DNA from: Streptomyces wedmorensis
GTDB lineage: Bacteria > Actinomycetota > Actinomycetes > Streptomycetales > Streptomycetaceae
NCBI RefSeq assembly: GCF_000716445.1
Contig: NZ_JNWK01000002.1
Span: forward strand, 1 to 64,000
Length of the DNA stretch: 64,000 nucleotides
Reading direction: 5' to 3'
Shown here: in pieces, positions 52,431-61,108 of the stretch
How the letters are laid out: every line of letters begins with the position of its first letter
How positions within the stretch are numbered: position 1 is the stretch's first letter
The notes under the pieces: model-generated
Databases searched by the model: none
What the model saw: the letters and a program-made list of their open reading frames with translations, nothing else
What the model was told of the DNA's origin: nothing
Program-made: the position numbers and the translations under genes

Positions 52431-53858
52431 TCACCGGTACTCCGACAGTCTGCGGTTGATGCCGAGCAGGGCGCCCGCCGCGCCCAGGATCCCGAGCGCC
52501 GCCGCGCCGAGCGGCAGCGCCGTCAGGGCGTCCCTGGCGTCCCCCGCGGCGCGGGTGAACTCGGTCTGCTCGTGCGCGAGGGCCCGCTCCAGGCCCGTGT
52601 CGACCTGGTCGAAGGACCGGCCCGTGGACTGCTCCGCGCCGATGACCCGGCCGAGGGCGCCCTCGTAGTCGCCGGCCTCGTCCTTCGCGCGGGCGTCCTT
52701 GTGGCGCTCCCGCCACTCGGCCGCGTGCTCGGCGGACTCGTCGACCGGGCCGCGCCCGGCGTCGTCGTCGGCCCGCTCGCGCGCCGTGGCGAGGGCGTCC
52801 GCCAGGGCGGCCATGCTCGCCGTGTACTCGGCCTCGTACTTGTCGTTCTTGCCGTCCTCGGTGAGGACGGCGCCCCGGGCGACCAGGGTCAGGTTCTCGT
52901 TGGCCCGGGCCGTGAGCGAGCTGATCCGGGCGGTGTTGAGGACCTGGAGGGACTCCTGTCCGTGCAGCCGCGCGCTTTCGAGACCGCCGCGCGCGACCGT
53001 ATGCGCGCCGACGAGCCAGAGCAGGACGACGGAGGTGGCGGCGGTCGCGGCGAGCAGTCCGTGGTTGAAGACCCGGTTGGTGCGGGCGTAGTTGCGGCGC
53101 TGCGCCCACCCGAGGACGGCGAGGGCGAGCAGGCCGAGCGCGAGCGACAGGAACGGCCAGGTGCGGGCCGACTCGTCGTCGCGCTGGAGCCGTACCGTCT
53201 CCGCCGCGTAGAGCCGCTCGGCGGCGGGCAGCAGCGTGCCGGCCATCTGCTGGTTGGCGTATCTCAGGTAGGCGCCGCCCAGCGGCAGGCCCTGCCGGTT
53301 GGCGGCGCGGGCGCGCTCGACCAGGCCGGTGTAGCGGGGGAGTTGCTCGTTGAGGGTGGCTATCTCGCGGGCCGACTCCGAGGAGCCGTCGGTGTTCGCC
53401 GCGGCCTTGACGAGGAGCCGGGAGGCGGTCGTGATGTCCCGGGTGTACCGCGTGCGGGACTCCGCGGGCTCCAGGGTGCCCGCCAGGAAGCCGGCGGCGG
53501 CGGTGGTGTCGGCGTCGGCGAGGGAGCGGTAGATCGCGGCCGCGTCGGCGCTCAGCGGCTGGCTGCGGCCGACGACGTCGTCGGCGGCGGAGGCCCGGTC
53601 GGACACCTCGAGGGCGCTGACCGCGCCGAACGCCACGACGAGCAGGGCGAGTACGGCCCCCAGGATCTGCAGCCGGCCGGGCTCGGTCGTCGCGGCGACC
53701 CGCAGCCGCTCGCGCCCGACGGCCCAGGCGCCGCGCCCCGCGGGCGGGGCGGCGGCGGGCGCGGGCGACGGCTGCGCGGGCACTCCGCCCGGGCGCGCGG
53801 GCGCCTGCGCCGTGCCCCGCGCCGCCGAGGCGGCGGGCGCGTTCGGCGGGTGTGTCAC
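52431..53858 (-). CDS. glnX: GlnX-like membrane signal transducer
   Basis: 475-residue membrane protein with four helices (LQILGAVLALLVVAFGAVSAL near 60-80; TWPFLSLALGLLALAVLGWA near 240; GLLAATAATSVVLLWLVGA near 275; LPLGAAALGILGAAGALLGI near 450) and two extracytoplasmic helical domains resembling four-helix chemoreceptor-type sensors. The N-terminus is Pro/Ala-rich. First gene of the operon: glnX-glnH-coiled coil-pknG-PP2C-vWA-FHA. Matches mycobacterial GlnX, which relays amino-acid binding by GlnH to PknG. GTG start 53858 with GGAGG 5-6 bases upstream. The promoter should lie in 53859-54000. Confidence 0.88.
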   Translation of the reverse strand: MTHPPNAPAASAARGTAQAPARPGGVPAQPSPAPAAAPPAGRGAWAVGRERLRVAATTEPGRLQILGAVLALLVVAFGAVSALEVSDRASAADDVVGRSQPLSADAAAIYRSLADADTTAAAGFLAGTLEPAESRTRYTRDITTASRLLVKAAANTDGSSESAREIATLNEQLPRYTGLVERARAANRQGLPLGGAYLRYANQQMAGTLLPAAERLYAAETVRLQRDDESARTWPFLSLALGLLALAVLGWAQRRNYARTNRVFNHGLLAATAATSVVLLWLVGAHTVARGGLESARLHGQESLQVLNTARISSLTARANENLTLVARGAVLTEDGKNDKYEAEYTASMAALADALATARERADDDAGRGPVDESAEHAAEWRERHKDARAKDEAGDYEGALGRVIGAEQSTGRSFDQVDTGLERALAHEQTEFTRAAGDARDALTALPLGAAALGILGAAGALLGINRRLSEYR

Positions 53859-54108
53859 TTGACCTCCCCCTCGGTCGCTGACGTCGGCCGGCCCGTCCGG
53901 TGTCCCGGTACGACCGGTTCCGGCGGACGACCACCCGGCCAGCAGTATGGCCTCAGGGGGCCGTCCGCACACCGGGATTGACTCGATCTTGTTCCTATCG
54001 TGCCTCATGCCTCCGGCACATCAGCAGGCGAACCCCCTCACTCTGAATACGTCGCCCGGCCAGGATCGGTTCCCTTTCGGACACCCCTCGAACGGGTGAA
54101 CATGCGTA

Positions 54109-54141
54109 CGGGGTGCCTCGTCGTGACGACGAGACACCCCG
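54109..54141 (-). terminator. Terminator of the csn operon
   Basis: 15-bp arms (left 54109-54123, right 54127-54141; CGGGGTG and CTCGTCG blocks) with one mismatch and a 3-base loop TGA, 13 bases beyond the csnK stop. Confidence 0.8.
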
Positions 54142-54153
54142 CATCCGCGACCC

Positions 54154-55122
54154 TCAGGCGCCGTAGTGCTCCCTCAGGCGGGCCTTGGCCTCCGGGCCGG
54201 CCCCGTCCGCGTCCAGGGCGAGCAGTCCCGCCCCGAGCACCGGCGGCGCGGTCACGAAGCCGATCACGGCCTTCGGCGCCCGGGCCGCGAGGAGTTCGCG
54301 GATCCGCGCCTCCAGCTGCGGGTGGCGGGCGGCGAGCACGCTGCCGCCCAGCATCACCGGAGCCTCCTCGTCATGGAGCCCGAGCCGGCGGAGCGCGACC
54401 GCCGACATCGCGACGACCTCCTCGGCCAGCCGGTCCACCAGCGACATCGCCACCGGATCGCCCCCGGCCGCGACCGCGAACAGCACCGGCGTCAGCTCGT
54501 GCCGCCGCTCCGGCGGGACCCCTCCCAGGTGCAGCGCCTCGATCAGCGCGTACATCGAAGGCAGGCCGAAGTGGGCCGGCAGCGCGTCGGCGAGGGCGGT
54601 GGGCAGGCCCCGCCCGTCCTCGGCGCGCGCCGCGAACCACAGCGCCTCCTCGGCGAGACCGCCGCCCCCGCCCCAGTCCCCGGAGATCTTCCCGATCGCC
54701 GGGAAGCGCGCGGTCCGCCCGTCGGGGGTCATCCCGACGCAGTTGATCCCGGCCCCGCACACCACCGCGACGCCCCGGGGCTCGTCGAGCCCGGCCCGCA
54801 GGATGGCGAAGGTGTCGTTGTGGACCCGGACGGACGCGCTCCAGCCGCGCGCCAGGAGCGCCGCCTGCAACGCGGCCTCCTCGACGGGCAGGTCGGCGTT
54901 GGCGAGGCAGGCCGTGACATGGACGAACTCCGCCGGGACGCCCGCCTCGGCGCACGCCCGGCCGACGATCTCGGCGAGCCCGTCGACCGCCGTCTCCACC
55001 CCCACCACGGGAGGCTGGAAGCCGCCGCCGCGCGCCGCGCCGAGGACCGTGCCGTCCGCGGTGAGGACGGCCACGTCGGTCTTGCTGTTGCCGGCGTCGA
55101 CGGCCAGCAGGGTTCCGGTCAC
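54154..55122 (-). CDS. csnK: BadF/BadG-type sugar kinase (CsnK)
   Basis: 322-residue ATPase of the ASKHA fold, BadF/BadG/BcrA group that includes N-acetylglucosamine kinases. Phosphate motif 1 LLAVDAGNSKTDVAVL (about 4-19), the central VVCGAGINCVGM, KISGDWGGGGGLA as adenosine/phosphate 2, and VMLGGSVLAA late. Likely phosphorylates glucosamine or N-acetylglucosamine released in the cell. GTGA overlap with csnH. Last gene of an operon whose order (csnR, E, F, G, H, K) is that of the S. coelicolor chitosan-oligosaccharide operon. Confidence 0.85.
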   Translation of the reverse strand: MTGTLLAVDAGNSKTDVAVLTADGTVLGAARGGGFQPPVVGVETAVDGLAEIVGRACAEAGVPAEFVHVTACLANADLPVEEAALQAALLARGWSASVRVHNDTFAILRAGLDEPRGVAVVCGAGINCVGMTPDGRTARFPAIGKISGDWGGGGGLAEEALWFAARAEDGRGLPTALADALPAHFGLPSMYALIEALHLGGVPPERRHELTPVLFAVAAGGDPVAMSLVDRLAEEVVAMSAVALRRLGLHDEEAPVMLGGSVLAARHPQLEARIRELLAARAPKAVIGFVTAPPVLGAGLLALDADGAGPEAKARLREHYGA

Positions 55123-56384
55123 GCCCACGCGAGGTGCTCCCGGTTGTGCGCGATCAGCCGGTCCGTGAGGCCGTCGGCGTACGCGTACTGCCCGACCAGC
55201 GGGTGCGCGAGCAGCGCCTTGAACACCCGGTCGCGGCCGCCGCGGAGCGCCGCCTCCAGGGCGAGGTCCTCGTAGGCCGTGACGTTCGCGATCAGACCGG
55301 CGTACAGCGGGTCCACCGGCGCGACGGGCAGCGGCGTGGCGCCGTGGGAGCCGACCGCGGCCTGCGTCTCGATGACGGCGTCGTCGGGCAGGAACGGCAG
55401 CGTGCCGTTGTTGTACGTGTTCACCACCTGGTACGGCGAACCGCCGCCGCCCAGCAGGGACGCCGCCAGGTCGACGGCCGCATCCGAGTAGAACGCGCCG
55501 CCGCGCTTGGCGAGCAGGGCCGGCTTCTCGTCGAGCGCCGGGTCCCCGTACATCTCCAGGAGCTCCCGCTCCATCGCCGCGACCTCGGCGGCCCGCGAGG
55601 GCTTCGTGCCCAGCTCCCGCACCACCTCGTCGTGGGCGTAGAAGTACCGCAGGTAGTACGAGGGGACGACGCCGAGCCGGTCGAGGACCCGGCGGGGCAG
55701 CCGCAGGTCGTCGGCGACCGCGTCGCCGTGCTCGGCGAGCAGCCGGGGCAGCACGTTCTCGCCCTCGGGGCCGCCGATCCGTACCGCGCGCTCCCAGGTC
55801 AGGTGGTTGAGCCCGACGTGGTCGAGGTGGACGTCGGCCGGAGCCACGTCGAGGAGCCTCGCGAACTTCCGCTGGAAGCCGATGGCCACGTTGCACAGGC
55901 CGACGGCCTTGTGCCCGGCCTGGAGCAGCGCGCGCGTGACGATGCCGACGGGGTTGGTGAAGTCGATGATCCAGGCGTCCGGGTTGGTGCGCCGGACGCG
56001 TTCGGCGATGTCCAGGACGACGGGGACCGTGCGCAGCGCCTTGGCGAGGCCGCCGGCGCCGGTGGTCTCCTGGCCGACGCAGCCGCATTCCAGCGGCCAG
56101 GTCTCGTCCTGTTCGCGGGCGGCCTGCCCGCCGACCCGCAGCTGGAGCAGGACGGCGTCGGCGCCCTCGACCCCGGCGTCGAGGTCGGTGGTGGTGGTGA
56201 TCTTCCCGTCGTGGTCCTGCCTGGCGAAGATCCGCCGGGCGAGGCCGCCGACCAGGTCGAGCCGGTCCGCGGCCGGGTCGACGAGGACGAGTTCGGTGAT
56301 GGGCAGGGTGTCGCGCAGCCGCGCGAAGCCGTCGATGAGTTCGGGGGTGTAGGTGGAACCGCCCCCCACGACAGTGAGCTTCAT
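55119..56384 (-). CDS. csnH: GH4-family 6-phospho-beta-glycosidase (CsnH)
   Basis: 421-residue NAD- and Mn-dependent glycosidase. The Rossmann start KLTVVGGGSTYTPELIDGF binds NAD; NPVGIVTRALL, CNVAIGFQRKFA (metal-ligand Cys) and DHVGLNHLTW (metal-ligand His) are GH4 signatures. GH4 enzymes cleave through redox chemistry at C3 and usually act on phosphorylated sugars. In this operon it should process imported glucosamine oligosaccharides. Terminal ATG 56384, 8 bases after the permease stop. Confidence 0.9.
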   Translation of the reverse strand: MKLTVVGGGSTYTPELIDGFARLRDTLPITELVLVDPAADRLDLVGGLARRIFARQDHDGKITTTTDLDAGVEGADAVLLQLRVGGQAAREQDETWPLECGCVGQETTGAGGLAKALRTVPVVLDIAERVRRTNPDAWIIDFTNPVGIVTRALLQAGHKAVGLCNVAIGFQRKFARLLDVAPADVHLDHVGLNHLTWERAVRIGGPEGENVLPRLLAEHGDAVADDLRLPRRVLDRLGVVPSYYLRYFYAHDEVVRELGTKPSRAAEVAAMERELLEMYGDPALDEKPALLAKRGGAFYSDAAVDLAASLLGGGGSPYQVVNTYNNGTLPFLPDDAVIETQAAVGSHGATPLPVAPVDPLYAGLIANVTAYEDLALEAALRGGRDRVFKALLAHPLVGQYAYADGLTDRLIAHNREHLAWA

Positions 56385-56392
56385 CGTTCGTA

Positions 56393-57271
56393 TCAGCCCT
56401 TCACTCCGGTCAGTGTGACTCCCTCGACGAACGCCTTCTGCGCGAAGAAGAACACGAGGATCACGGGGGCCATGACCAGCACGGTCGCGGCCATGGTCAG
56501 GTTCCAGTCGGTGTGGTGCGCACCCTTGAAGGACTCAAGGCCGTAACTGAGCGTCCAGGCCGTCGCGTTCTCGGAGGCGTAGATCTGCGGCCCGAAGTAG
56601 TCGTTCCAGCAGTAGAAGAACTGGAACAGGGCCACGGCGGCGATGCCGGGCTTCGCCATCGGGAGCACGACCCGTATGAGGGTGCGGAGTTCGCCGCAGC
56701 CGTCGATCCTGGCGGCCTCGACGTACTCGTCGGGGATGGTCAGCAGGAACTGGCGGAGCAGGAAGATCGCGAAGGCGTCGCCGAACGCCATCGGGATGAT
56801 CAGCGGCCACAGCGTCCCCGAGAGGTCCATCTGCTTCGCCCAGAACAGGTACATCGGGATGATCACGACCTGCGGCGGCAGCATCATCATCGAGATGACG
56901 AGCAGCAGCGACAGGTGGCGGCCGCGGAAGCGGAACTTCGCGAGCGCGTAGGCCACGGGGATCGAGGACACCACGACGAGCGCGGTGCCGAGCCCCGCGT
57001 ACAGCAGCGAGTTCTTCCACCAGGTGAGGAAGCCCGGCGTCTCGAAGACCTTGACGTAGTTGTCCCAGTGCCAGGAGTTCGGCGTCAGGTCCCTGGTCAG
57101 GGCCTGGTCGTCGCTCATCAGGGACGTGAGGAGGACGAAGACGAACGGGAGCACGAAGAACAGGGCGGCGGCGATGCCGAGCGAGTGCACGGCGATCCAG
57201 TGCAGCAGGGACCTGCGGCGGGCCCGCTTCTCGGCGGGGCTCGCCCCGTGCGGGGCGGTTGCGGTCGTCAT
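56393..57271 (-). CDS. csnG: Carbohydrate ABC transporter permease, MalG type (CsnG)
   Basis: 292 residues, six membrane helices, and the EAA loop EYVEAARIDGCGELRTLIRVVLPMAKPG (landmarks EAARIDG and LP) that contacts the ATPase. No ATPase gene is in the operon; Streptomyces carbohydrate importers of this class share the MsiK ATPase. It follows the MalF-type gene by 3 bases. Confidence 0.92.
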   Translation of the reverse strand: MTTATAPHGASPAEKRARRRSLLHWIAVHSLGIAAALFFVLPFVFVLLTSLMSDDQALTRDLTPNSWHWDNYVKVFETPGFLTWWKNSLLYAGLGTALVVVSSIPVAYALAKFRFRGRHLSLLLVISMMMLPPQVVIIPMYLFWAKQMDLSGTLWPLIIPMAFGDAFAIFLLRQFLLTIPDEYVEAARIDGCGELRTLIRVVLPMAKPGIAAVALFQFFYCWNDYFGPQIYASENATAWTLSYGLESFKGAHHTDWNLTMAATVLVMAPVILVFFFAQKAFVEGVTLTGVKG

Positions 57272-57274
57272 GTG

Positions 57275-58273
57275 TCAGTCACCCGAGCCGATCAGGCCGC
57301 CGCGCCGGCGCATGAGGAGCGCGGTGAAGGCCATGGAGAAGGCGAAGAGCACCAGTGCCACGACGCAGGCGGCGCCGTAGTTGAACTGGCTGAAGCCGAG
57401 GCTGTAGACCAGCTGCGGGAGGGTCAGCGTGGACTCGTCCGGGTAGCCGGGGACGAAGACCTCGCCGGAGCCGCCCATCTTGCCCGAGGCGACCTTCGCG
57501 GCCACGATCGGCTGCGTGTAGTACTGCATCGCGCCGATGATCCCGGTGACGACGGCGAAGAGCACGATCGGCGAGATGTTCGGCAGCGTGACGTAGCGGA
57601 ACCGCTGCCAGGCGGACGCGCCGTCGAGTTCGGCGGCCTCGTACTGCTCCTTCGGTACGTCGAGGAGCGCGGCCATGAAGATGACCATGAGGTCGCCGAC
57701 GCCCCACACGGCGAGGACGGTCAGCGCGGGCTTGGACCAGGACGCGTCGTTGAACCAGGAGGGGGCGGGCAGACCGACCGCCTCCAGGAGCGCGTTGACC
57801 GGTCCGGTGCCGGGGTTCAGCAGGAAGACGAAGGCGAGCGTGGCCGCCACCGGCGGGGCCAGGTACGGCAGGTAGAAGAGGGTCCGGAAGACGCCGGCCG
57901 CCGTCTTGATCTTGGTGATCAGCATGCCGACGCCGAGGCCGAAGAGCACCCGGCAGGCCACCATGACGACGGCGAGCCACAGGGTGTTGCGCAGGGCCGG
58001 CCAGAACTGCGGGAACTCGCCGAAGACGTACGTCCAGTTGTCCACGCCCCGCCAGGTCGGCGGGTTGAGGCCGTCGTACTTCATGAAGGAGAAGTACAGC
58101 GTGGAGACGAGCGGATAGGCGAAGAAGACGCCGAATCCGATCAGCCAGGGGGACATGAATGCCAGGGTGCGCAGCGCGTTGCGCCGGCGCTTGGACCGCA
58201 GCGTGTTCCGTCCCCCGGGGGAGGAGGCGGCCGGGGCGGCCGCCTCCTTCGCGGGCAGGGTGTCCGTGCTCAT
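57275..58273 (-). CDS. csnF: Carbohydrate ABC transporter permease, MalF type (CsnF)
   Basis: 332 residues with six membrane helices and the EAA-type loop YEAAELDGASAWQRFRYVTLPNISPI. The N-terminus is basic and cytoplasmic (LRSKRRRNALRTLAFMSPWLIGFGVFF). Pairs with the MalG-type permease to import sugar delivered by the binding protein upstream, 16 bases away. Confidence 0.92.
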   Translation of the reverse strand: MSTDTLPAKEAAAPAASSPGGRNTLRSKRRRNALRTLAFMSPWLIGFGVFFAYPLVSTLYFSFMKYDGLNPPTWRGVDNWTYVFGEFPQFWPALRNTLWLAVVMVACRVLFGLGVGMLITKIKTAAGVFRTLFYLPYLAPPVAATLAFVFLLNPGTGPVNALLEAVGLPAPSWFNDASWSKPALTVLAVWGVGDLMVIFMAALLDVPKEQYEAAELDGASAWQRFRYVTLPNISPIVLFAVVTGIIGAMQYYTQPIVAAKVASGKMGGSGEVFVPGYPDESTLTLPQLVYSLGFSQFNYGAACVVALVLFAFSMAFTALLMRRRGGLIGSGD

Positions 58274-58289
58274 GGGTGGCTTCCGGCCG

Positions 58290-59636
58290 TCACTTCGCCG
58301 CGGCGATGTCGCGGTCGATCTGGGCCGCGGTGTCCGCGAGGCCCTTCTTCAGGTCGGTGACCTGGCCCTTCTCGTACTGCTGGGCGAACTTCTGCAGGGT
58401 GTCCTGGTAGGCGGAGCCGTTGACCGCGCCGTCCGAGGTGGTGGACGCCGGGTGCCGGGCGATGTCCAGGAAGGTCTTGAAGCGGTCGTCGAACTTCAGG
58501 TTCGGGGACTTCAGCGCCTCCAGGGTGGAGGGCACGTTGCCGATGGCGTTGGCGAAGCTCACCACGGCCTCGGTGTCCGTGGTCATGTACTTGACCAGCT
58601 CCCAGGCCGCGTTCTGCTTCTTGCTCTGCGGCGCGATGCCCATGATCGTGCCGGACAGGTAGCCCTTGCCGTACTCGCTCAGCTCGTCGTCGGCGACCGG
58701 CAGCGGCGCGACGCCGACGTCGAAGGGCACCTTGGCCTCCTTGACGAAGTTCAGCCGCCACTCGCCGTCCAGCTGCATGGCGACCTGACCGGTCTGGAAG
58801 GGGTGCTTGGCGCCCCACTCGTCGCCGAAGGTGGTGCGGTACTTGTCGAGCTTCTGGAACCCGCCCAGGGCGTCCACCAGGGACTTCTGGTAGGTCATCA
58901 TCTCGGCGAACGCCGGGTCGGTGGCGACGGTCGACTTGCCGTCCGCGCCGAAGTACCCCTGGTGGCCCCACTGCGACATGTAGTGCGAGACGACCGTCTC
59001 GTAGCCGAGGTAGTTCGGCATGAAGCCGAGCCGCTCGTACGAGTCGCCCTTGGCCTTCGTCAGCCTCTTGGCGACCTCGGTGAACTGGGACCAGGTCTTC
59101 GGCGGGGCCTCCGGGTCGAGACCGGCCTCCTTGAAGGCGGTCTTGTTGTAGTAGAGCCCGTACGCGTCGGAGAGCAGCGGCAGCGTGCAGCGCCTGCCCT
59201 CGAACTGCGTGTACTCCTGGAGGACCTTCGGGAAGGTCTTGTCCAGGTCGAGCTTCGACTTCTCGATGAAGGGCTCGAGGTCCGCGAGGGCGCCCGAGGC
59301 GCAGAACTTGCCGACGTTGGCGGTGGTGAACGAGGAGACGACGTCCGGCCCGTTCGAACCGCCCGCGCGCAGCGCCTGGCCGAGCTTGTCGTCGTTGATG
59401 TTGCCGACGACCTTCACCTTGATGTTCGGGTGGCTCTTCTCGAACCGGGCGACGTTGTCCTCGATCGCCTTGACCTCGGAGGGCGCCGACCAGCCGTGCC
59501 AGAAGGTGATGGTGGTCTCGGCCTTGGGGTCGTCGGAGGCCTGGTTGTTCGCGGAGCCCGTACAGGCGGAGGCGAAGAGGGCGATCGAGGCGGTGGCGGC
59601 GAGCGCGGCGGCGGCTCTGCGCGGGCGTGCGGGCAT
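58290..59636 (-). CDS. csnE: Sugar-binding lipoprotein of an ABC importer (CsnE)
   Basis: 448-residue family 1 binding protein. Signal with lipobox FASAC (Cys about 25) gives a lipidated extracellular protein. The mature part starts with ITFWHGWSAPSEVKAIEDNVARFEKSHPNI (landmarks FWHGW, NI) and has the usual two-lobe pattern. By operon context it should bind glucosamine (chitosan) oligosaccharides. ATG with GGGAGA 7 bases upstream; 49 bases after csnR. Confidence 0.92.
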   Translation of the reverse strand: MPARPRRAAAALAATASIALFASACTGSANNQASDDPKAETTITFWHGWSAPSEVKAIEDNVARFEKSHPNIKVKVVGNINDDKLGQALRAGGSNGPDVVSSFTTANVGKFCASGALADLEPFIEKSKLDLDKTFPKVLQEYTQFEGRRCTLPLLSDAYGLYYNKTAFKEAGLDPEAPPKTWSQFTEVAKRLTKAKGDSYERLGFMPNYLGYETVVSHYMSQWGHQGYFGADGKSTVATDPAFAEMMTYQKSLVDALGGFQKLDKYRTTFGDEWGAKHPFQTGQVAMQLDGEWRLNFVKEAKVPFDVGVAPLPVADDELSEYGKGYLSGTIMGIAPQSKKQNAAWELVKYMTTDTEAVVSFANAIGNVPSTLEALKSPNLKFDDRFKTFLDIARHPASTTSDGAVNGSAYQDTLQKFAQQYEKGQVTDLKKGLADTAAQIDRDIAAAK

Positions 59637-59685
59637 GACGGTGTCTCCCTGGGGCGGGTCGGGGTGTGCGGAGGGGCAGGGGTGG

Positions 59686-60900
59686 TCAGCGCGAGGTGTC
59701 GAAGACCTCGTCGCGCGTGGTGGCGAGGGCGCTTTCGAGGGCGCCGCGCAGCACGGGGCTCCGGCGTACGGCGGAGAGCACGAGCCGGGGCCGGGAGGGA
59801 GCGAGGTCCGCGAGTTCGGACTGGACGCGGGCGCGCAGGGGTTCGCCGCCGGGGACGAGGGCGTCACCGGACAGCACGATCAGTTCGGGGTCGAGGACGG
59901 CCACCAGGGCGGCGAGTCCGGTGGCGAGGCGCTCGGCGTAGCGGTCGAGCAGCTCCGCCGACCGGGGGTCGTCCTCGTGGGTCTCGGCGGCCCGGGACAG
60001 CAGCCCGGCCACCACCGGTACGAAGGGGTGGTCGGGGGTCGGGATCCCGGCGGCGCGGGCGAGCCGGGGCACGGACTGGATGCCCGCGAGCTCCTGGAAG
60101 CCGCCCGAGTTGGCCTTGGTGACCTGGCGGACGAGCGGTGTGCCGGGCACGGGGAGGAAGCCGAGCTCGCCGGCGCCGCCGGTGAAGCCGCGGTGCAGCC
60201 GGCCGCCGAGGACGAGGGCGGCGCCCAGGCCCCCCTCGTTCCACAGCAGGACGAAGTCGTCGTGGCCGCGGGCGGCGCCCACGCGCTGCTCGGCCACGGC
60301 GACGAGGTTGACGTCGTTCTCGTACTCGAACGGCATGGGCAGGACGGCGGCCAGCTCCTCCAGGAGGGTGGGGGAGTGCCAGCCGGGCAGGTGGGAGGCG
60401 TACCGCAGGCGTCCGGTGGCCGGGTCGAAGGCGCCGGGGGTGCCGATGACCAGCCGCCGCACGTCCTCGCGGGCGAGTCCGGCGGCCTGGACCGCGCCGT
60501 CGAGGGCGTCGGTGACCTGTCGGACGACGCCGGAGTTGGAGCGGCCCGGGGTGCGGAGCTCGTACGCGCCGACGATCTCGCCGGTGATGTCGGCGACGGC
60601 GGCGTGGATGCGGTGCTGGTCGACGTCGAGTCCTGCGGCGTAGGCGGCGCGCGGGTTCACGGCGTAGAGCTGGGCGTTCGGTCCGGGGCGGCCTTCGGTG
60701 GTGCCGGTGGCGACGACGAGCCCGGCGGCTTCGAGGCGGGCGAGCAGCTGGGAGGCGGTCGGCTTGGAGAGGCCGGTGAGCTTGCCGATCCGGGTCCGCG
60801 AGAGCGTGCCGTGTTCGAGGAGCAGGTCCAGGGCGGCGCGGTCGTTCATGGCCCGCAGGACGCGCGGCGTGCCGGGGGTGCCCGGGGTCGTAGCGGCCAT
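59686..60900 (-). CDS. csnR: ROK-family transcriptional repressor (CsnR)
   Basis: 404 residues. Winged helix (about 20-75; LLLEHGTLSRTRIGKLTGLSKPTASQLLARLEAAGLV, landmarks LSKPTAS and LLARLE) fused to a ROK sugar-sensing domain (LDVDQHRIHAAVADITGEIVG; IGTPGAFDP; ENDVNLVAVAE; WNEGGLGAALV). The zinc-binding CxCGxxGC motif of many ROK proteins is absent. First gene of the csn operon and expected to repress it via the palindrome at 60978-60992. ATG 60900; an in-frame start at 60936 is less likely. Confidence 0.9.
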   Translation of the reverse strand: MAATTPGTPGTPRVLRAMNDRAALDLLLEHGTLSRTRIGKLTGLSKPTASQLLARLEAAGLVVATGTTEGRPGPNAQLYAVNPRAAYAAGLDVDQHRIHAAVADITGEIVGAYELRTPGRSNSGVVRQVTDALDGAVQAAGLAREDVRRLVIGTPGAFDPATGRLRYASHLPGWHSPTLLEELAAVLPMPFEYENDVNLVAVAEQRVGAARGHDDFVLLWNEGGLGAALVLGGRLHRGFTGGAGELGFLPVPGTPLVRQVTKANSGGFQELAGIQSVPRLARAAGIPTPDHPFVPVVAGLLSRAAETHEDDPRSAELLDRYAERLATGLAALVAVLDPELIVLSGDALVPGGEPLRARVQSELADLAPSRPRLVLSAVRRSPVLRGALESALATTRDEVFDTSR

Positions 60901-60977
60901 GAGTGCGCACCTGCCCTTCCGCGATGGTCGGGCCATTGTGCTGCCTGCCGGCCGGCCCGCTCTCCCACTTGCTCTGT

Positions 60978-60992
60978 TAGGAAAGTTTCCTA
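60978..60992. promoter_or_regulatory. CsnR operator palindrome
   Basis: Perfect 15-bp palindrome TAGGAAAGTTTCCTA, 78 bases upstream of the csnR start. AGGAAA/TTTCCT is the type of box reported for actinobacterial ROK repressors, including CsnR, as I recall it. Autoregulation of the operon is the natural reading. Confidence 0.75.
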
Positions 60993-61050
60993 TTCGATGG
61001 GAGGAAGGTAAGGCGGCCGCCGCGAAGGCGTCAATACCCGGGAACGCACG

Positions 61051-61090
61051 ACGCCCCCGAAGGCAACCGAAGCGTTACCTGCGGGGGCGT
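61051..61090 (-). terminator. Hairpin after the MscS gene
   Basis: 9-bp arms ACGCCCCCG / CGGGGGCGT with a 22-base loop just past the MscS stop codon. Shared with the csnR upstream region. Confidence 0.55.
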
Positions 61091-61108
61091 ACGGGACGTA
61101 CGGGGACG

